A stretch of 64,000 nt of DNA from Clytia hemisphaerica. Its lineage: Eukaryota; Cnidaria; Hydrozoa; Leptothecata; Clytiidae. The notes under the pieces were generated by a model, which had not been told where the DNA came from, did not search any database, and saw only the letters and a program-made list of their open reading frames with translations. The position numbers and the translations under genes are program-made. Positions 1 through 9,808 of this stretch are shown piece by piece. Each line of letters begins with the position of its first letter. Positions within the stretch are counted from its first letter, which is position 1. The stretch is taken from positions 1,204,634 through 1,268,633 of the forward strand of contig CACVBU010000004.1 of the NCBI GenBank assembly GCA_902728285.1. The letters run 5' to 3'.

Positions 1-1909
1 CATACAATTCGGGATCCTCATTGATATCTGGGATCTCGGCACAGATCAAACTGTCAATGTCTTCAGGGGAACGTATTTTGTCACCATCCTCAAGAGTAAT
101 CAACATATGAGCGTGGGGTAGGCCACGCTTTTGAAATTCAATTACATGAACAGAAACTTTACCTTTACCAAAGATACCTTTAGTTAGAATGTCGTTTTTA
201 AGTGCCTTCAACTTTGCACTAAAAACACGGGAAACTAAATCAGGACGATCACTTGCGGTTTGGCCTGGTAAAAGGTTTTCCGTAATCTCTCTCCATTTTG
301 GGTTACATGTCATTGTAACAAACAAATCAGGCTTACCAAATACAGCAACCACTGCCATAGCATCTAGATAGAGTTGATGCATGTTACGGGGACTTCCTGC
401 AAAGGTTGATGGTAGAATAGTGACCCTACCAACTCTGGCCTGGCGTGCTTCTGCTTGATCATTCAGATAATCATGCAAACCCCTGTAGCGATCAGCCCTG
501 ATTGTAGCCTGGTTGGTTCTATACCAGTGTAATCGATCACCTTCTATTTTTGTATAGCTATCAACCAGGTATTGCTGGAAGAGTTTACCAGCATGATGAA
601 GTGCTGAAAACTCAGGGCGTACAGCAATACGATGTTGATAGAACTCTTTCATGCTTACCCTGTCTCTTTGAGGACGATTTAGTAATTGATTATCAAGATT
701 GTATGCCATCTGGGTATTCCATCCTAGATCACCATGAGGGAACAACAACGGATAGGTTAATGGATCATTGAGTTGTGATGTATAATCAATTTTTTCTCAA
801 TGGTTGGTCCCTGGGATAAACAACAACATCTCTGGTGGTTGGGGGAGCACCATCATCGCCAACAAAAACAGCAGCAACTTCATTGTTGACTGGTGCATTT
901 CCACGCCTGTTATCATTACCAGAACGCATGATCATCCTCACTTCAGATGTCGGACGATTCTCCTCAGCAGCACGGATCCGTTCTCTTTCTTCAACTTCTT
1001 TCATATTCAGATATTGTCTTACCCAAGGGGAAACTTGGTGTAAAACAGTTTGTATGGTAGCCATAGTATTGCGATTACAATCGGCAGCAGAAGGATTTGC
1101 CATTCTGTTGTTCAATGCTTGTGCTGCCTCAATGAGATAAATTTGACTGAACGACGCTTGGGCATTGTCATCAGGAAATAATGCACCATATCTATGACAT
1201 ATCTGTCCACAAATTCTGAAACAGGGAGGTCCCCGTCCAGGTGGGTCAACGATATTGGCAGACATGGAAACAAAACTAAACAAATTGTTGTAAACACACG
1301 AATCAGCTTCCTGAAATTCTTTGCTTCTGCAGAATTAGATGTAAAGAGCTCACGTAAATCATCTGGAAACGGCAAAGCTGGGGGTAGCCGTACTGCTCCC
1401 TGAACACAACAATTGAATAATTCATCAGGGAACTTGGTTGCATTACAGTGTGGACATTGAACATTAAAATCCCCAATGTAATGTCTTGAAGGTAAGCCAA
1501 CAACTTGCCAAATATGAGCACGTGCAGCATTGAGCAATGGTTGAATATGATTCCGTCGATTACGATTACCATTGTTGGCACGATAAAGTCTTTGATGCTG
1601 AATATTGTTCTGTCCCCTCTGATTTTCCACATCAGCTTGCACATCAACTGGTTCAAAGTCTACATCTGGCAACACTGCCGCCACTCCATCAACCATAAGG
1701 ATTTGATTGTTATTTTCTGGATGAGCAAGCTCTTGTCGTTGTTGGTTGGCAATGATACCAACATTGTTTGGATGATGATTGTGATTGCGAGCGCGAGCAT
1801 CTGCTATGTCAACATCACCATCAACCCTTCTGAGTACATTCCTTACCTGTGCTACATTATCAACATTAGCATCCAGCTGATGTTGCCGTGCATAGTCATG
1901 ATCACCCAT
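1..1909 (-). pseudogene. Helitron Rep/helicase, N-terminal half, frameshifted and cut by window edge
   Basis: This is the N-terminal and Rep part of a Helitron transposase, the rolling-circle replication initiator of a eukaryotic DNA transposon. Reading leftwards it starts near 1909. A Cys/His region follows with CPHCNATKFPDE and a proline-rich PPALPFPDDLREL stretch (about 1330-1470), the usual prelude to the Helitron-like N domain. The frame shifts near 1290-1300, runs to a stop at 786-788, and shifts again at about 787. From there it stays open to base 1 and reads through DPLTYPLLFPHGD and MTCNPKW. It reaches the two-His (HUH) endonuclease motif PHAHM, with His codons at 113-115 and 107-109. 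The catalytic Tyr region and the helicase would lie left of base 1. The two frameshifts suggest a dead copy, though assembly errors cannot be excluded. Domain order is seen directly; the Helitron assignment rests on family knowledge. Confidence 0.85.
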
Positions 1910-2090
1910 TCATAAAAAATCACATACCTGATACTTACTTACTTACGACTTACTTCAATCAAGGGGAGAGGGAGAATAATAATTGAACCTAAAATCTAAT
2001 GAAAAATTGATACCTGACAACAACAAACTACTTTGGGGCAAAGCTATGCCATTTTCTTTCTTTGTATGTTTGAACTGCAGTAATAAGTCT

Positions 2091-2246
2091 TTATATTCTT
2101 CTTTTGGAAGTTGGCCTTGACAGCTCGAGACTTTCTTCCTTTTCGTTGGAAGATGAACTTGGATTTCTTTTGGAGGCTCTTCCAGTGTTTTTTGACTTTG
2201 AAGCCGCTATATTGACATTTTCCAAATATGGATTAAGTATAGCCAT
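2091..2246 (-). CDS. Small Ser/Lys-rich ORF upstream of the Helitron Rep, possible first exon
   Basis: A 51-codon ORF starts with MAILNPYLENVN and turns into a charged Ser/Lys/Glu stretch. If the frame slips by one base near its end, it continues as EEYKDLLLQFKHTKKEN to about 2010. That stretch ends at a TCAG/GTATCA sequence that could be a splice donor. It lies on the same strand 180 bases upstream of the Helitron ORF, so it could be a 5' exon or leader of that protein. I do not recognise a domain. Real coding status is uncertain. Confidence 0.2.
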   Translation of the reverse strand: MAILNPYLENVNIAASKSKNTGRASKRNPSSSSNEKEESLELSRPTSKRRI

Positions 2247-2889
2247 ATAAGGAAAAAGATTAGCTTCACGGCTAGATATCTGGAGAAGCGTATAGAGTTT
2301 CTTAGCTAGTTATATCTTCCGTAAAAGCCCGGGCTATAAAATATACGGTCTATCACGTTGCTATGTGAACGGATTTAAAGAAAAATGGCGGATTCTCGAT
2401 ATAAACAAAAACACAAGGAACAAAAATGTGTCACAGATTATTTTCCTATTTTCCCCTCCCGATTAACCATTTTACTATACAGACATATAATGAATTAATA
2501 ACTGAAGAAAGAAGCTAAGCTCAAAGGCCAAAATCATTTACTACACAGAAAACAAAACATGAATTTATTGAGGACAAAAAACTGGTACGGTATAAAATGA
2601 AAACATCAGCCGCTCAATATTAAAGGAACCCAAAGAAATGGAAGATGTCAATATTTTTATAATGAGGTTTAGTGTTAATTGAAAAGGTGCTAGTGATAAA
2701 TTTAATGTATATAAATCTGAATGAAATTAGAATGATTCATTTTATCATATGATGGTGTCAATAATAACTATAACCTTGTCCTATTTTACAACATTATAAA
2801 AATGATGGAAAATAAAGTGAAAGTGTATTTTTAATTTTGCTTATCATTGTTCTAGAGTTCTTGGTTAAACAACAACATTGTAATAATTT
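2247..2889. other. No gene seen; AT-rich spacer
   Basis: I see no long ORF, repeat or RNA gene here. It may be the 5' non-coding part of the Helitron that continues leftwards. A GC-containing stretch with CCCGGG at about 2328-2335 is the only departure from AT-rich sequence. Confidence 0.4.
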
Positions 2890-2998
2890 TCGGTCGGTCT
2901 AAAAACTGAGTCGATTGGTCTAAAAAGTGAGTCGGTCGGTCTAAAAAGTGAGGCGGTCGGTCAGTCTACAAAGTGAGGCGGTCGCTCGGTCAGTCGTT
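2890..2998. repeat. Short tandem repeat, GTCGGTCGGTCTAAAAAGTGA type
   Basis: About four to five imperfect copies of a 21-26 base unit lie in tandem. Each has a CGGTCGGTC core followed by TAAAAAGTGAG or a close variant. Variation between units (TAAAAACTGAG, TACAAAGTGAG) suggests an older minisatellite. Confidence 0.75.
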
Positions 2999-3430
2999 GA
3001 GCAAACATATTTGTGATTGCCGCCTATAAAGACTACCAAATTATTTAGATGTATTACCAATACACCATGCAGCAAAAATATGACACTCTCAATTTTCAAG
3101 AGGAGTAAAGTAAATGTTTCCATTGGTCGGTCTTTGGTCTTTGTGAATTTTGTTAGGGTGGTTGGTTGCGATAAGCCCCATAATTCTGAAGAACAACCGT
3201 ACAAATCCATAACAAAATGTTCTCTATTTAAGAAACAGGAATACCATGACCATTACACCATTCCATATCCATTTACAAACGATGGCACCAGTGACCAGAG
3301 CAGAGACACCAGATGTACAATTCTTTCAAATTATTACTGTTTTCTGTTGCTGAAATGAAATATATAATAATAATATATTAAGAAACCAAAGAAAAAAAAA
3401 GAAAAATAGCTGTTGAGCTTCTTGTTATTC
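2999..3430. other. No gene seen
   Basis: Short ORFs occur on both strands (up to 113 codons at 3017-3358) but show no domain, no splice context and no conserved pattern. I see nothing else here. Confidence 0.4.
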
Positions 3431-3464
3431 TATTTACTTTTATTTACGAAAATTACCAGTAAAG

Positions 3465-3665
3465 TAGAATTTCGAAAACGGAGATACGCTTCCGAACCGG
3501 GCGACGTTTCCCGATCGGCAAGGAACCGTAGGCGTGTTTTCCGTTGACGTGTCTCGAAAAAAACGTACTCCGCTTCGGAAAAAGAACACTGTACTGTTTT
3601 CCCGCTCGGAGCTCGATTTAAAAAGAGACTTGGAAAAAAATCCATAATGGCCCCCCCACGGCTCA
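3465..3665. other. Local CpG-rich island in AT-rich DNA
   Basis: About 200 bases hold many CG dinucleotides (CCGAACCGGGCGACG, CCCGATCGG, CCGCTCGGAGCTCG), against CpG-poor flanks. Two overlapping minus-strand ORFs of 76-78 codons are a by-product of the composition. It could be a promoter-like island or an unknown transposon end. A sequence on the minus strand at 3691-3680 begins TCTATATACTA, like the Helitron 5' ends seen elsewhere in this window. Confidence 0.3.
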
Positions 3666-3669
3666 CTCA

Positions 3670-4164
3670 CATTAGACTTTTAGTATATAGACTATGCTAT
3701 GATTATTACACAAAAAGATTTAGCTTGTTTTTAACTTTCTGTTTCAAAACACACAGACAATAGATTACACTTTGCGCAAGGATATTTAATTTTAAGGGTT
3801 ATGCAATCAGTTTTCAATTTGTATAAACATTAAACACTTCATGCAAGATTTGATTTTAATCGAGGTTTTACTCCTATATTTTTTAGGAATCACATTTTTT
3901 AAAGAAAAAAACAATCGAGTCAAGAAGACTTTTTTTAAGAAGGGTGGTGGTGTAATACTGTACATGGGCGTAGAATGGCGGTAAAAAACCACGCACTGGA
4001 AAAGGAGGAGAAAGTGCATCGTTTTAAGAATAATTTCCCTTGAGCAGGAAATTTTTAAATATCAGAACGGTTAATCTAAAAAACAAAATATTTCAAATCG
4101 ATTTTGTGCTACTGAGTCTAAACTTCATAACACCTTCTAACAACAATGTTTCAATTGACCATGT
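3670..4164. other. No gene seen
   Basis: AT-rich sequence containing T-rich runs. The 70-codon minus-strand ORF at 3807-4019 has no recognisable feature. Confidence 0.4.
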
Positions 4165-5234
4165 TTAACAAATTGTTTTGTCAATCCTTTTATATATATC
4201 CATTATAAATACACTAACATCTAAGCAATCGTAAAATTGATGAGCTTCTACAGATAATTTGATATATTTTACAGTGTTCGATCCGACTGTAAAAGTAATT
4301 GTGAATGGTTCAGTTGTATTAAATAACTGTTTCACAAAGTCATTCTCGTCCAATTTATAAATAAATGAATAATCAATTATTCGAACCAAATCTTGGAAGC
4401 GGTCGTTTCGCAAATTTAAGTTGAAGACTTCACCTGACGAGACTTCTTTAACGCTAAGTGCTCATTAAAATGTGGTTGCACAATGTAATTCATTTATTTG
4501 ACACCCACACTTTTGACATTTTGCTGCATCCTGGTTGGCTTTGAGATTTTTCTCCATACAAGTTGGACAAACAGAAAAACTTTTAATACTGTTGACACCA
4601 CAAATGACTGCAACAATTTTTGTCTCACCCACAGGTTCCTCAGATTCTGCCAATTCATCAATTTGATGTATTAAAGATGCTTTGAACTTGTCGATTTTGG
4701 TCGAATTTAGCATAGCACAGTTTTTCACCAATTTTAATCTTAGATTTTTCATCAGATAACAACTGCCTTCTTGAACCATATCAAAATCTCCACCATAAAG
4801 AGTTATTTTAACATCCGATGTTTTATCCCGAGCTATAACTTCTTGCTTATCAATTCTTTCATTGTTATATGTGGAATGCGATGTGACATTGCGATTTCAG
4901 CTCTTATGTTTACAATTTGACCTGGAGCCAGTCGAGGGAATTCTATAATTTCCACTATGGCAGTCTCAGCAAGATTTGGGTTGAACTCGAAATCGGCGTC
5001 ATTTGGCTGCATCAGCATCACGGTCGATTCTTTGTTCATAAAATATTTTGAACGGCTTGTGTTAAATCTGCTAATTTTGACTGGACTTTTGGATGTTTGA
5101 ACCTCCTGAATGCGAGGTTGCTTGTTGCTGGAGTGAAAACAAAGAGCTTTCTTTGCTCTATTTTCAGTCTGTGCTATATATTCATAGTATTCCGTATCAT
5201 CGGTACTCCTCTTCATTGGTGACAGGTTGTGCAC
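4165..5234 (-). pseudogene. RPA-like OB-fold / zinc-binding protein, broken
   Basis: Three collinear minus-strand segments (5234-4833, about 4890-4465, 4440-4165) read as one protein. The first part is basic and ends in IVEIIEFPRLAPGQIVNI, which looks like the opening strands of an OB fold. The second continues with DKTSDVKITLYGGDFDMV and YLMKNLRLKLVKN. These resemble the VKITLWG..D and KNxRVK strands of replication protein A DNA-binding domains. A CPTC(x10)CQKC zinc motif follows. The third has VRIIDYSFIYKLDENDFV and VGSNTVKYIKLS, plausibly another OB fold. The first junction needs a one-base change near 4887; the second is interrupted by TAATGA at about 4460. Family function would be single-stranded DNA binding. 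The RPA-like assignment is inference, and the lesions suggest a pseudogene unless an intron hides them. Confidence 0.45.
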
Positions 5235-5940
5235 GTAGCAGATAGCTAAAATAATAAGAATTAGTTAGTATATTAAATAGTTGATTACATCAACCATGAA
5301 TTTAATGTAGAGAGAACTCTGAATACACAACGAGTTTAAGAAACGGTGGAGTGTCTATTGTATTCCATTTATTCGCGTGAACAATACCGGATCCAGCTTC
5401 GTCCGAGAAATGGCGGTCGAAGCGAATATAAATGGCGCTCAAAAAACCACAGATAATTATCGTCGTTTTTACAATTATGTTTTGTTTAACCAAGATTTCA
5501 AGAGTTTGAGGATATAATTTGGTTTTTATTGTGTCTCTGTCCATTCCTGAAAGGTGATTGGTCAGTTTTCTATATGTTTTGATTGAAAAAAGGTCCTTAG
5601 ACATATTTTTCTTAGCAAGCTTTTCTTAACTGTTGTTTATGTTTTTGGTGAAAGTCTCCTGGTCTTGCTAATATCTCAACATTGGAAGCTCCTTTAGGGC
5701 TAATTTTTTCTTTATTAGTTAGAGAAAGACAAAAACTATATCAATTTCTTTGGTGGATCGCGGTGGATCGGTGCTTTCAATGTACATTTTTACATGGATT
5801 TTTAAGCTTTGAAAGTAAGGCATTTCTTCCAGATTTTGTTGTGGGGAGCAGTCTTTAACTTGTTTAAGCCCTTGCCTTATGATTTTTTTGATTTTTTTTT
5901 CTTTCTCAGATCATAAAAGTAAAATGGGATACGCCAAAGG
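5235..5940. other. No confident gene
   Basis: A 100-codon minus-strand ORF (5302-5604) lies upstream of the OB-fold pseudogene and could hold a 5' exon, but I see no domain. The rest is AT-rich with T runs near 5879-5905. Confidence 0.35.
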
Positions 5941-5944
5941 TTGG

Positions 5945-6022
5945 ACCCCCGATATGGACCCCAATGTCGACCCCATTATGGACCCCAATGTGGACCCCAA
6001 TATGGACCCCAATATGGACCCC
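5945..6022. repeat. 12-bp minisatellite, GGACCCCAATRT
   Basis: About six to seven tandem copies of a 12-base unit (ATGGACCCCAAT and variants such as GTCGACCCCATT). The unit is a multiple of three, so all frames stay open and give artefactual DPN-rich peptides. Confidence 0.9.
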
Positions 6023-6107
6023 TCTTCAAAAATAGAAAATTGCATCACGTCACCACGTGGCTGGATTATATTATCCTTACCTATGCTCAGTGTCCTCAAA
6101 ACCTCAC

Positions 6108-6258
6108 TATTTATCCTGATATCCTCACTATCCTCATATTCTCACTATCCTCATTATTCTCACTTTCACCACTATCCTTATAACCTCACTATCCTCATTA
6201 TTCTCACTATCACCACTATCCTTATAACCTCACCATCCTCATTATCCTTATATCCGAT
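6108..6258. repeat. Degenerate CTATCCTCA / ATTATCCTCA tandem repeat
   Basis: Roughly 150 bases are built from ACTATCCTCAT, TATTCTCACT and CACCACTATCCTTATAACCTC units, partly in a higher-order repeat of about 40 bases. No coding potential is implied. Confidence 0.8.
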
Positions 6259-7063
6259 ATGGACCCCCTCAGAATAATTTTAAACATTAAATTGGGTGTC
6301 TCCGAAAAAAAAGGAGAAGATAAATACGTGCTGGGAAGTTTTCTACTTGCGTACTAACAAAAGAAAAAGCGAAACACGTTTTGAATACAAGATATCGCAT
6401 GATAGAGCTCATAAATAAAGTAGCACTTGAATTACTCTAATGACCTCGGTCATCGTTTCAACAAAGGGGTAGTTAATGCATTCCAAATTGATTATCGTAT
6501 CTTAAACGAGCTATGAATTTTTACTGGAATTCTTAGATAAAAGATGGAGACAACAATAACATTTTAATTTCTTTTACATATTTACATCTTAACAGCTTGT
6601 TCGTATCTGTTTTATATACCGCTCTTTATATACAAAATAAAAACATCGTACAACCTAAATGACAGTCTAAAATATTACAACTAAAATAAAAAGCGTTCTA
6701 TACTCCCCAAAAGGTAAACGAACCAAAAGGTAAACGAACACTTTGTTCATTCAGAGTATCAAATGAATTCTTTAAAGTGTTGCTCTCATCGAAGGGGTTT
6801 CAAACCCATTGGGTTTTCAAAGAAACTTTTATCCCTTTTCAAGCTCCCCTAAATCCCAATAAGCAAAGTGAATCATTAGACAAAACCAAGAAAGTAGGAA
6901 AGGGTTACCCAAAATCTTGCATCTACAATTCGAACTTAAAGAGTCAATCTACTCAGACATCAGCAGTGACCTTTTCTTAAAATGAAATATAAAAGTAAAA
7001 ATATTCATAAAAACTCTTTCCTTAATGGAATTAGTTGATATATCATCAGAGTAGGCTATTATT
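6259..7063. other. No gene seen
   Basis: No plausible domain in any frame. The pair AAAAGGTAAACGAAC at 6710-6740 is a short direct repeat. I see no other structure. Confidence 0.4.
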
Positions 7064-7077
7064 AAATACTTTAGGCG

Positions 7078-7465
7078 TACAAACTTTCGCGATCAGAAAC
7101 TTTCGCGAGGTCGAAAAGTCGCGAAATTCACGACATTTACTTTCGCGAATTTTAGGAAAAATGTTTTTCGCGAGCATAAACTGTCGCGAATCGTTGAATA
7201 AAAATGAGGGTTTTCGAATAAAAATTGCTTTAAAAGTGAAAAATATTCCTTGAATCCGATTAAGAGAGGGTTGCTCTTTGACTTTAAAAAGGCATTAGAG
7301 GATGAGAATATGCTGAAAATTGGAGATATATTACGATTTTGAGGTTTTATAGATTTCCAATTTTATGAAGAATTTTTCGCGAGCATTAACTTTCGCGAAT
7401 CGCTCTGTTAGGAATTTTCAATGGGATTTACTTTCGCGAAAAAGGCCAAAATTCACGAAAATCGC
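7078..7465. repeat. Cluster of TTTCGCGAA palindromic motifs
   Basis: The 8-base palindrome TTCGCGAA or a one-base variant recurs about every 20-60 bases (for example at 7086, 7100, 7140, 7167, 7189, 7377, 7393, 7431). The regular use of ACTTTCGCGA suggests a shared motif rather than a simple tandem repeat. Confidence 0.7.
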
Positions 7466-7727
7466 GAAAACATACTGGTTTAAAATATTTCGCTCTCTCT
7501 TAGAGCATCTTCAGTTTTTTTGAATAACAAAGACGTTTAACAATTATATTCAACGACGCTAGAACGGCATTACAATGACTTCTTCAGTTTTTGACGTCAC
7601 GGAACATCTGGTACACTTCTTTCGCGTATCCGTGGCAGTCTTTATTTAGACCTGGTGGAGCCAGAGTTTGGAGTCTGCACATCCATTTATCTTCGGCTCG
7701 TTCTCTTTCTGCGGAGGATGAAAATCA
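7466..7727 (-). repeat. Left arm of ~255-bp inverted repeat: inverted copy of the Penelope 3' end
   Basis: This arm is the reverse complement of about 9208-9458 at roughly 90 percent identity by eye. It includes the antisense of the last ~45 GIY-YIG codons and the 3' untranslated tail (CTCTCTTAGAGCATC). Inverted, 5'-truncated partner copies are known for Penelope-like elements. Confidence 0.8.
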
Positions 7728-9341
7728 CTTCTTCGTCGAAACTTCAACATCGTCAAAAACGACATCATCTTATCGACCGTCTTCCCTTCAACTCCAACAG
7801 TCGCCTTCCGCCGCCGAAAAACAATCGCCAACAAAATCGTGCGAAATGATATCTTGGAAAGACCACCACGTCAAAACACCACGAAACCGTGTGGTAAATG
7901 CAAGCTATGCCCGAACATTGTCACCCAGTCGGAAATCACTCACAATGGTATCACTAAACGTGTAACCAATGGTGGTAGCTGCAAAATGAAGAACGTTGTG
8001 TATGCAGCCAGATGCAAGATCCATGACAAGTTGCTATAATGATTATTTAGAATGATATAGTGTCTCTGTTGATTCTTGAGAAGGATTTGATGGCCCTGAT
8101 GATTATTGAGAAGGATTTGGTTGTTTTGATTCTTGAGGAGGATTTGGTGGTCCTGGTGATTCTTTAGGAGGATTTGATGACTCTGGTGATTCTTGAGAAG
8201 GATTTGATGACTCTTGTGATTCTTGAGAAGGATTTGATGGCACTGGTGATTCTTTAGAAGGAGTTGATTGCTTTGGTGATTCTTGAGAAGGATTTGATGA
8301 CTCTGGTGATTCTTGAGGAGGATTTGGTGTCCCTGGTGATTCTTGAGGAGGATTTGGTGGCTCTGGTGATTCTTGAGAAGGATTTGATGACTCTGGTGAT
8401 TCTTTAGAAGGAGTTGATTGCTTTGGTGATTCTTGAGGAGGATTTGGTGGCTCTGGTGATTCTTGAGAAGGATTTGATGACTCTGGTGATTCTTGAGGAG
8501 GATTTGGTGGCTCTGGTGATTCTTTAGGAGGATTTGGTGGCTCTGGTGATTCTTTAGGAGGATTTGGTGGCTCTGGTGATTCTTGAGAAGGATTTGATGA
8601 CTCTGGTGATTCTTGAGGAGGATTTGGTGGCTCTGGTGATTCTGGAGAAGGATTTGATGGCACTGGTGATTCTGGAGAAGGATTTGATGGCACTGGTGAT
8701 TCTTTAGAAGGAGTTGATTGCTTTGGTGATTCTTGAGAAGGATTTGATGAGTCTGGTGATTCTTGAGAAGGATTTGATGGCACTGGTGATTCTTGAGGAG
8801 GATTTGGTGGCTCTGGTGATTCTTGAGAAGGATTTGACGACTCTGGTGATTCTGGAGAAGGATTTGGTGTCCCTGGTGATTCTTGAGGAGGATTTGGTGG
8901 CTCTGGTGATTCTTGAGAAGGATTTGGTGGCCCTTGTGATTTTTGAGAAGGATTTGGTGGTCCTGGTGATTCTGGAGAAGGATTTGGTGGCTCTGATCAT
9001 TCTTGAGGAGGATTTGATTACTTTGGTAATTCTTGAGAAGTTGTAAGTTGTACGTTGGTCACACAGGAGAAGCCTTGTCAACGCGTTTTTCAAAGCACCG
9101 CTACGACATTGGAAAGAGACCGAAAAATTCAGAGTTGGCAGAACATTTCCATCGCGACCACTCCTTTGCTGACCTTGAGGTGATGATCCTAGAAAGTGAC
9201 TTTTCATCCTCCGCAGAAAGAGAACGAGCCGAAGATAAATGGATGTGCAGACTCCAAACTCTGGCTCCATCAGGTCTCAATAAAGACTGCCACAGATACG
9301 CGAAAGAAGTGTACCAGATGTTCCGTGACGTCAAAAACTGA
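7728..9341 (+). pseudogene. Penelope-like element C-terminus: zinc motif plus GIY-YIG endonuclease, split
   Basis: This is the 3' end of a Penelope-like retrotransposon protein; the reverse transcriptase itself is missing (5' truncation). Reading from 7731, FPSTPTVAFRRRKTIANK leads into a Cys-rich segment (CGKCKLCPN) and then NVVYAARC, which is the GIY half of the nuclease motif. After a 1011-base insertion (8034-9044) the frame resumes with KLYVGHTGEALSTRFSKHR. This supplies the YIG half and the conserved Arg, then AEDKWMCRL with the likely metal-binding Glu, ending at 9341. GIY-YIG nucleases nick target DNA during insertion of these elements. Here the two halves of the active site are separated, so the product should be inactive. 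Family assignment comes from motif order. Confidence 0.75.
8034..9044. repeat. 30-bp minisatellite, ~33 units, inserted in GIY-YIG ORF
   Basis: Units follow the pattern GGTGATTCTTGAGAAGGATT followed by TGATGACTCT or variants (GGAGGATTTGGTGG, TTAGAAGGAGTTGATTGC). The period is 30 bases (10 codons), so the minus strand is open and encodes artefactual NPSQESPE decapeptides (8103-8783). AAGTTG flanks the array on both sides (8028-8033 and 9045-9050), like a 6-bp target duplication. Removing the array and one AAGTTG restores a continuous GIY-YIG reading frame. Confidence 0.9.
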
Positions 9342-9458
9342 AGAAGTCATTGTAATGCCGTTCTAGCGTCATTAAATATAATTGTTAAACGTCTTTGTTA
9401 TTCAAAAAAACTAAAGATGCTCTAAGAGAGAGCGAAATATTTTAAACCAGTATGTTTT
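9208..9458 (+). repeat. Right arm of the ~255-bp inverted repeat (Penelope 3' end)
   Basis: This holds the end of the GIY-YIG ORF (stop at about 9341) and the 3' tail to TTTAAACCAGTATG. The 7466-7727 arm is its inverted copy. The two arms could fold into a long hairpin around the minisatellite. Confidence 0.8.
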
Positions 9459-9548
9459 TATTCTGAGTTTTACTTCGTCCGCAATGCTGAATTGAATTGA
9501 TTAAAGAGAAAGTTTCTGCTCGCGAAAGTTTGTACGCCTAAAGTATTT

Positions 9549-9808
9549 CGTGTCAATACTAGAGAACCAGAACTAAAGAGAACCAACAATAACTTCATAG
9601 GAGTTGGGACACAAAAAAATATATAGTTCAGAAAATTGTCAAGAATTGCCACGTCAGGTTAGACAACTTGAGACTGAAATTTCAACAACACTTTGCACGT
9701 TTTAAACCCGTAAGATTGTTAGGCAAAACACACAATAAGGGAATCAAAAGAACGTGCATCAGTTTAAAGTCAATGTTTTGCTCCAATGTTTTATGATCAT
9801 TAACTGCT
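9549..9808. other. Spacer, no gene seen
   Basis: AT-rich spacer between the TIR element and the 3' end of the two-exon gene. It should contain that gene's 3' untranslated region on the minus strand. I see no clear structure. Confidence 0.4.

Larger units (their letters stand above)
7064..9548. mobile_element. Transposon-like unit with 28-bp terminal inverted repeats and TTTCGCGAA motifs
   Basis: Bases 7064-7091 and 9521-9548 are perfect inverted copies of one another (28 bases, beginning AAATACTTTAGGCG). If the element proper starts at CTTTAGGCG, both ends are flanked by TA, the target of Tc1/mariner-type elements. The left part (7078-7465) carries about ten TTCGCGAA or close variants. The interior from 7466 to 9458 is a later Penelope-like insertion. 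Confidence 0.6.

Noticed and set aside
3430-3670. Two overlapping minus-strand ORFs (76-78 codons)
   Set aside because: Caused by CpG-rich composition; no protein pattern.
5302-5604. 100-codon minus-strand ORF upstream of the OB-fold pseudogene
   Set aside because: No domain and no splice site pairing it with 5234; kept only as a note.
8103-8783. 226-codon minus-strand ORF of NPSQESPE decapeptides
   Set aside because: It is the reading of a 30-bp minisatellite whose unit is a multiple of three; other frames are equally open.
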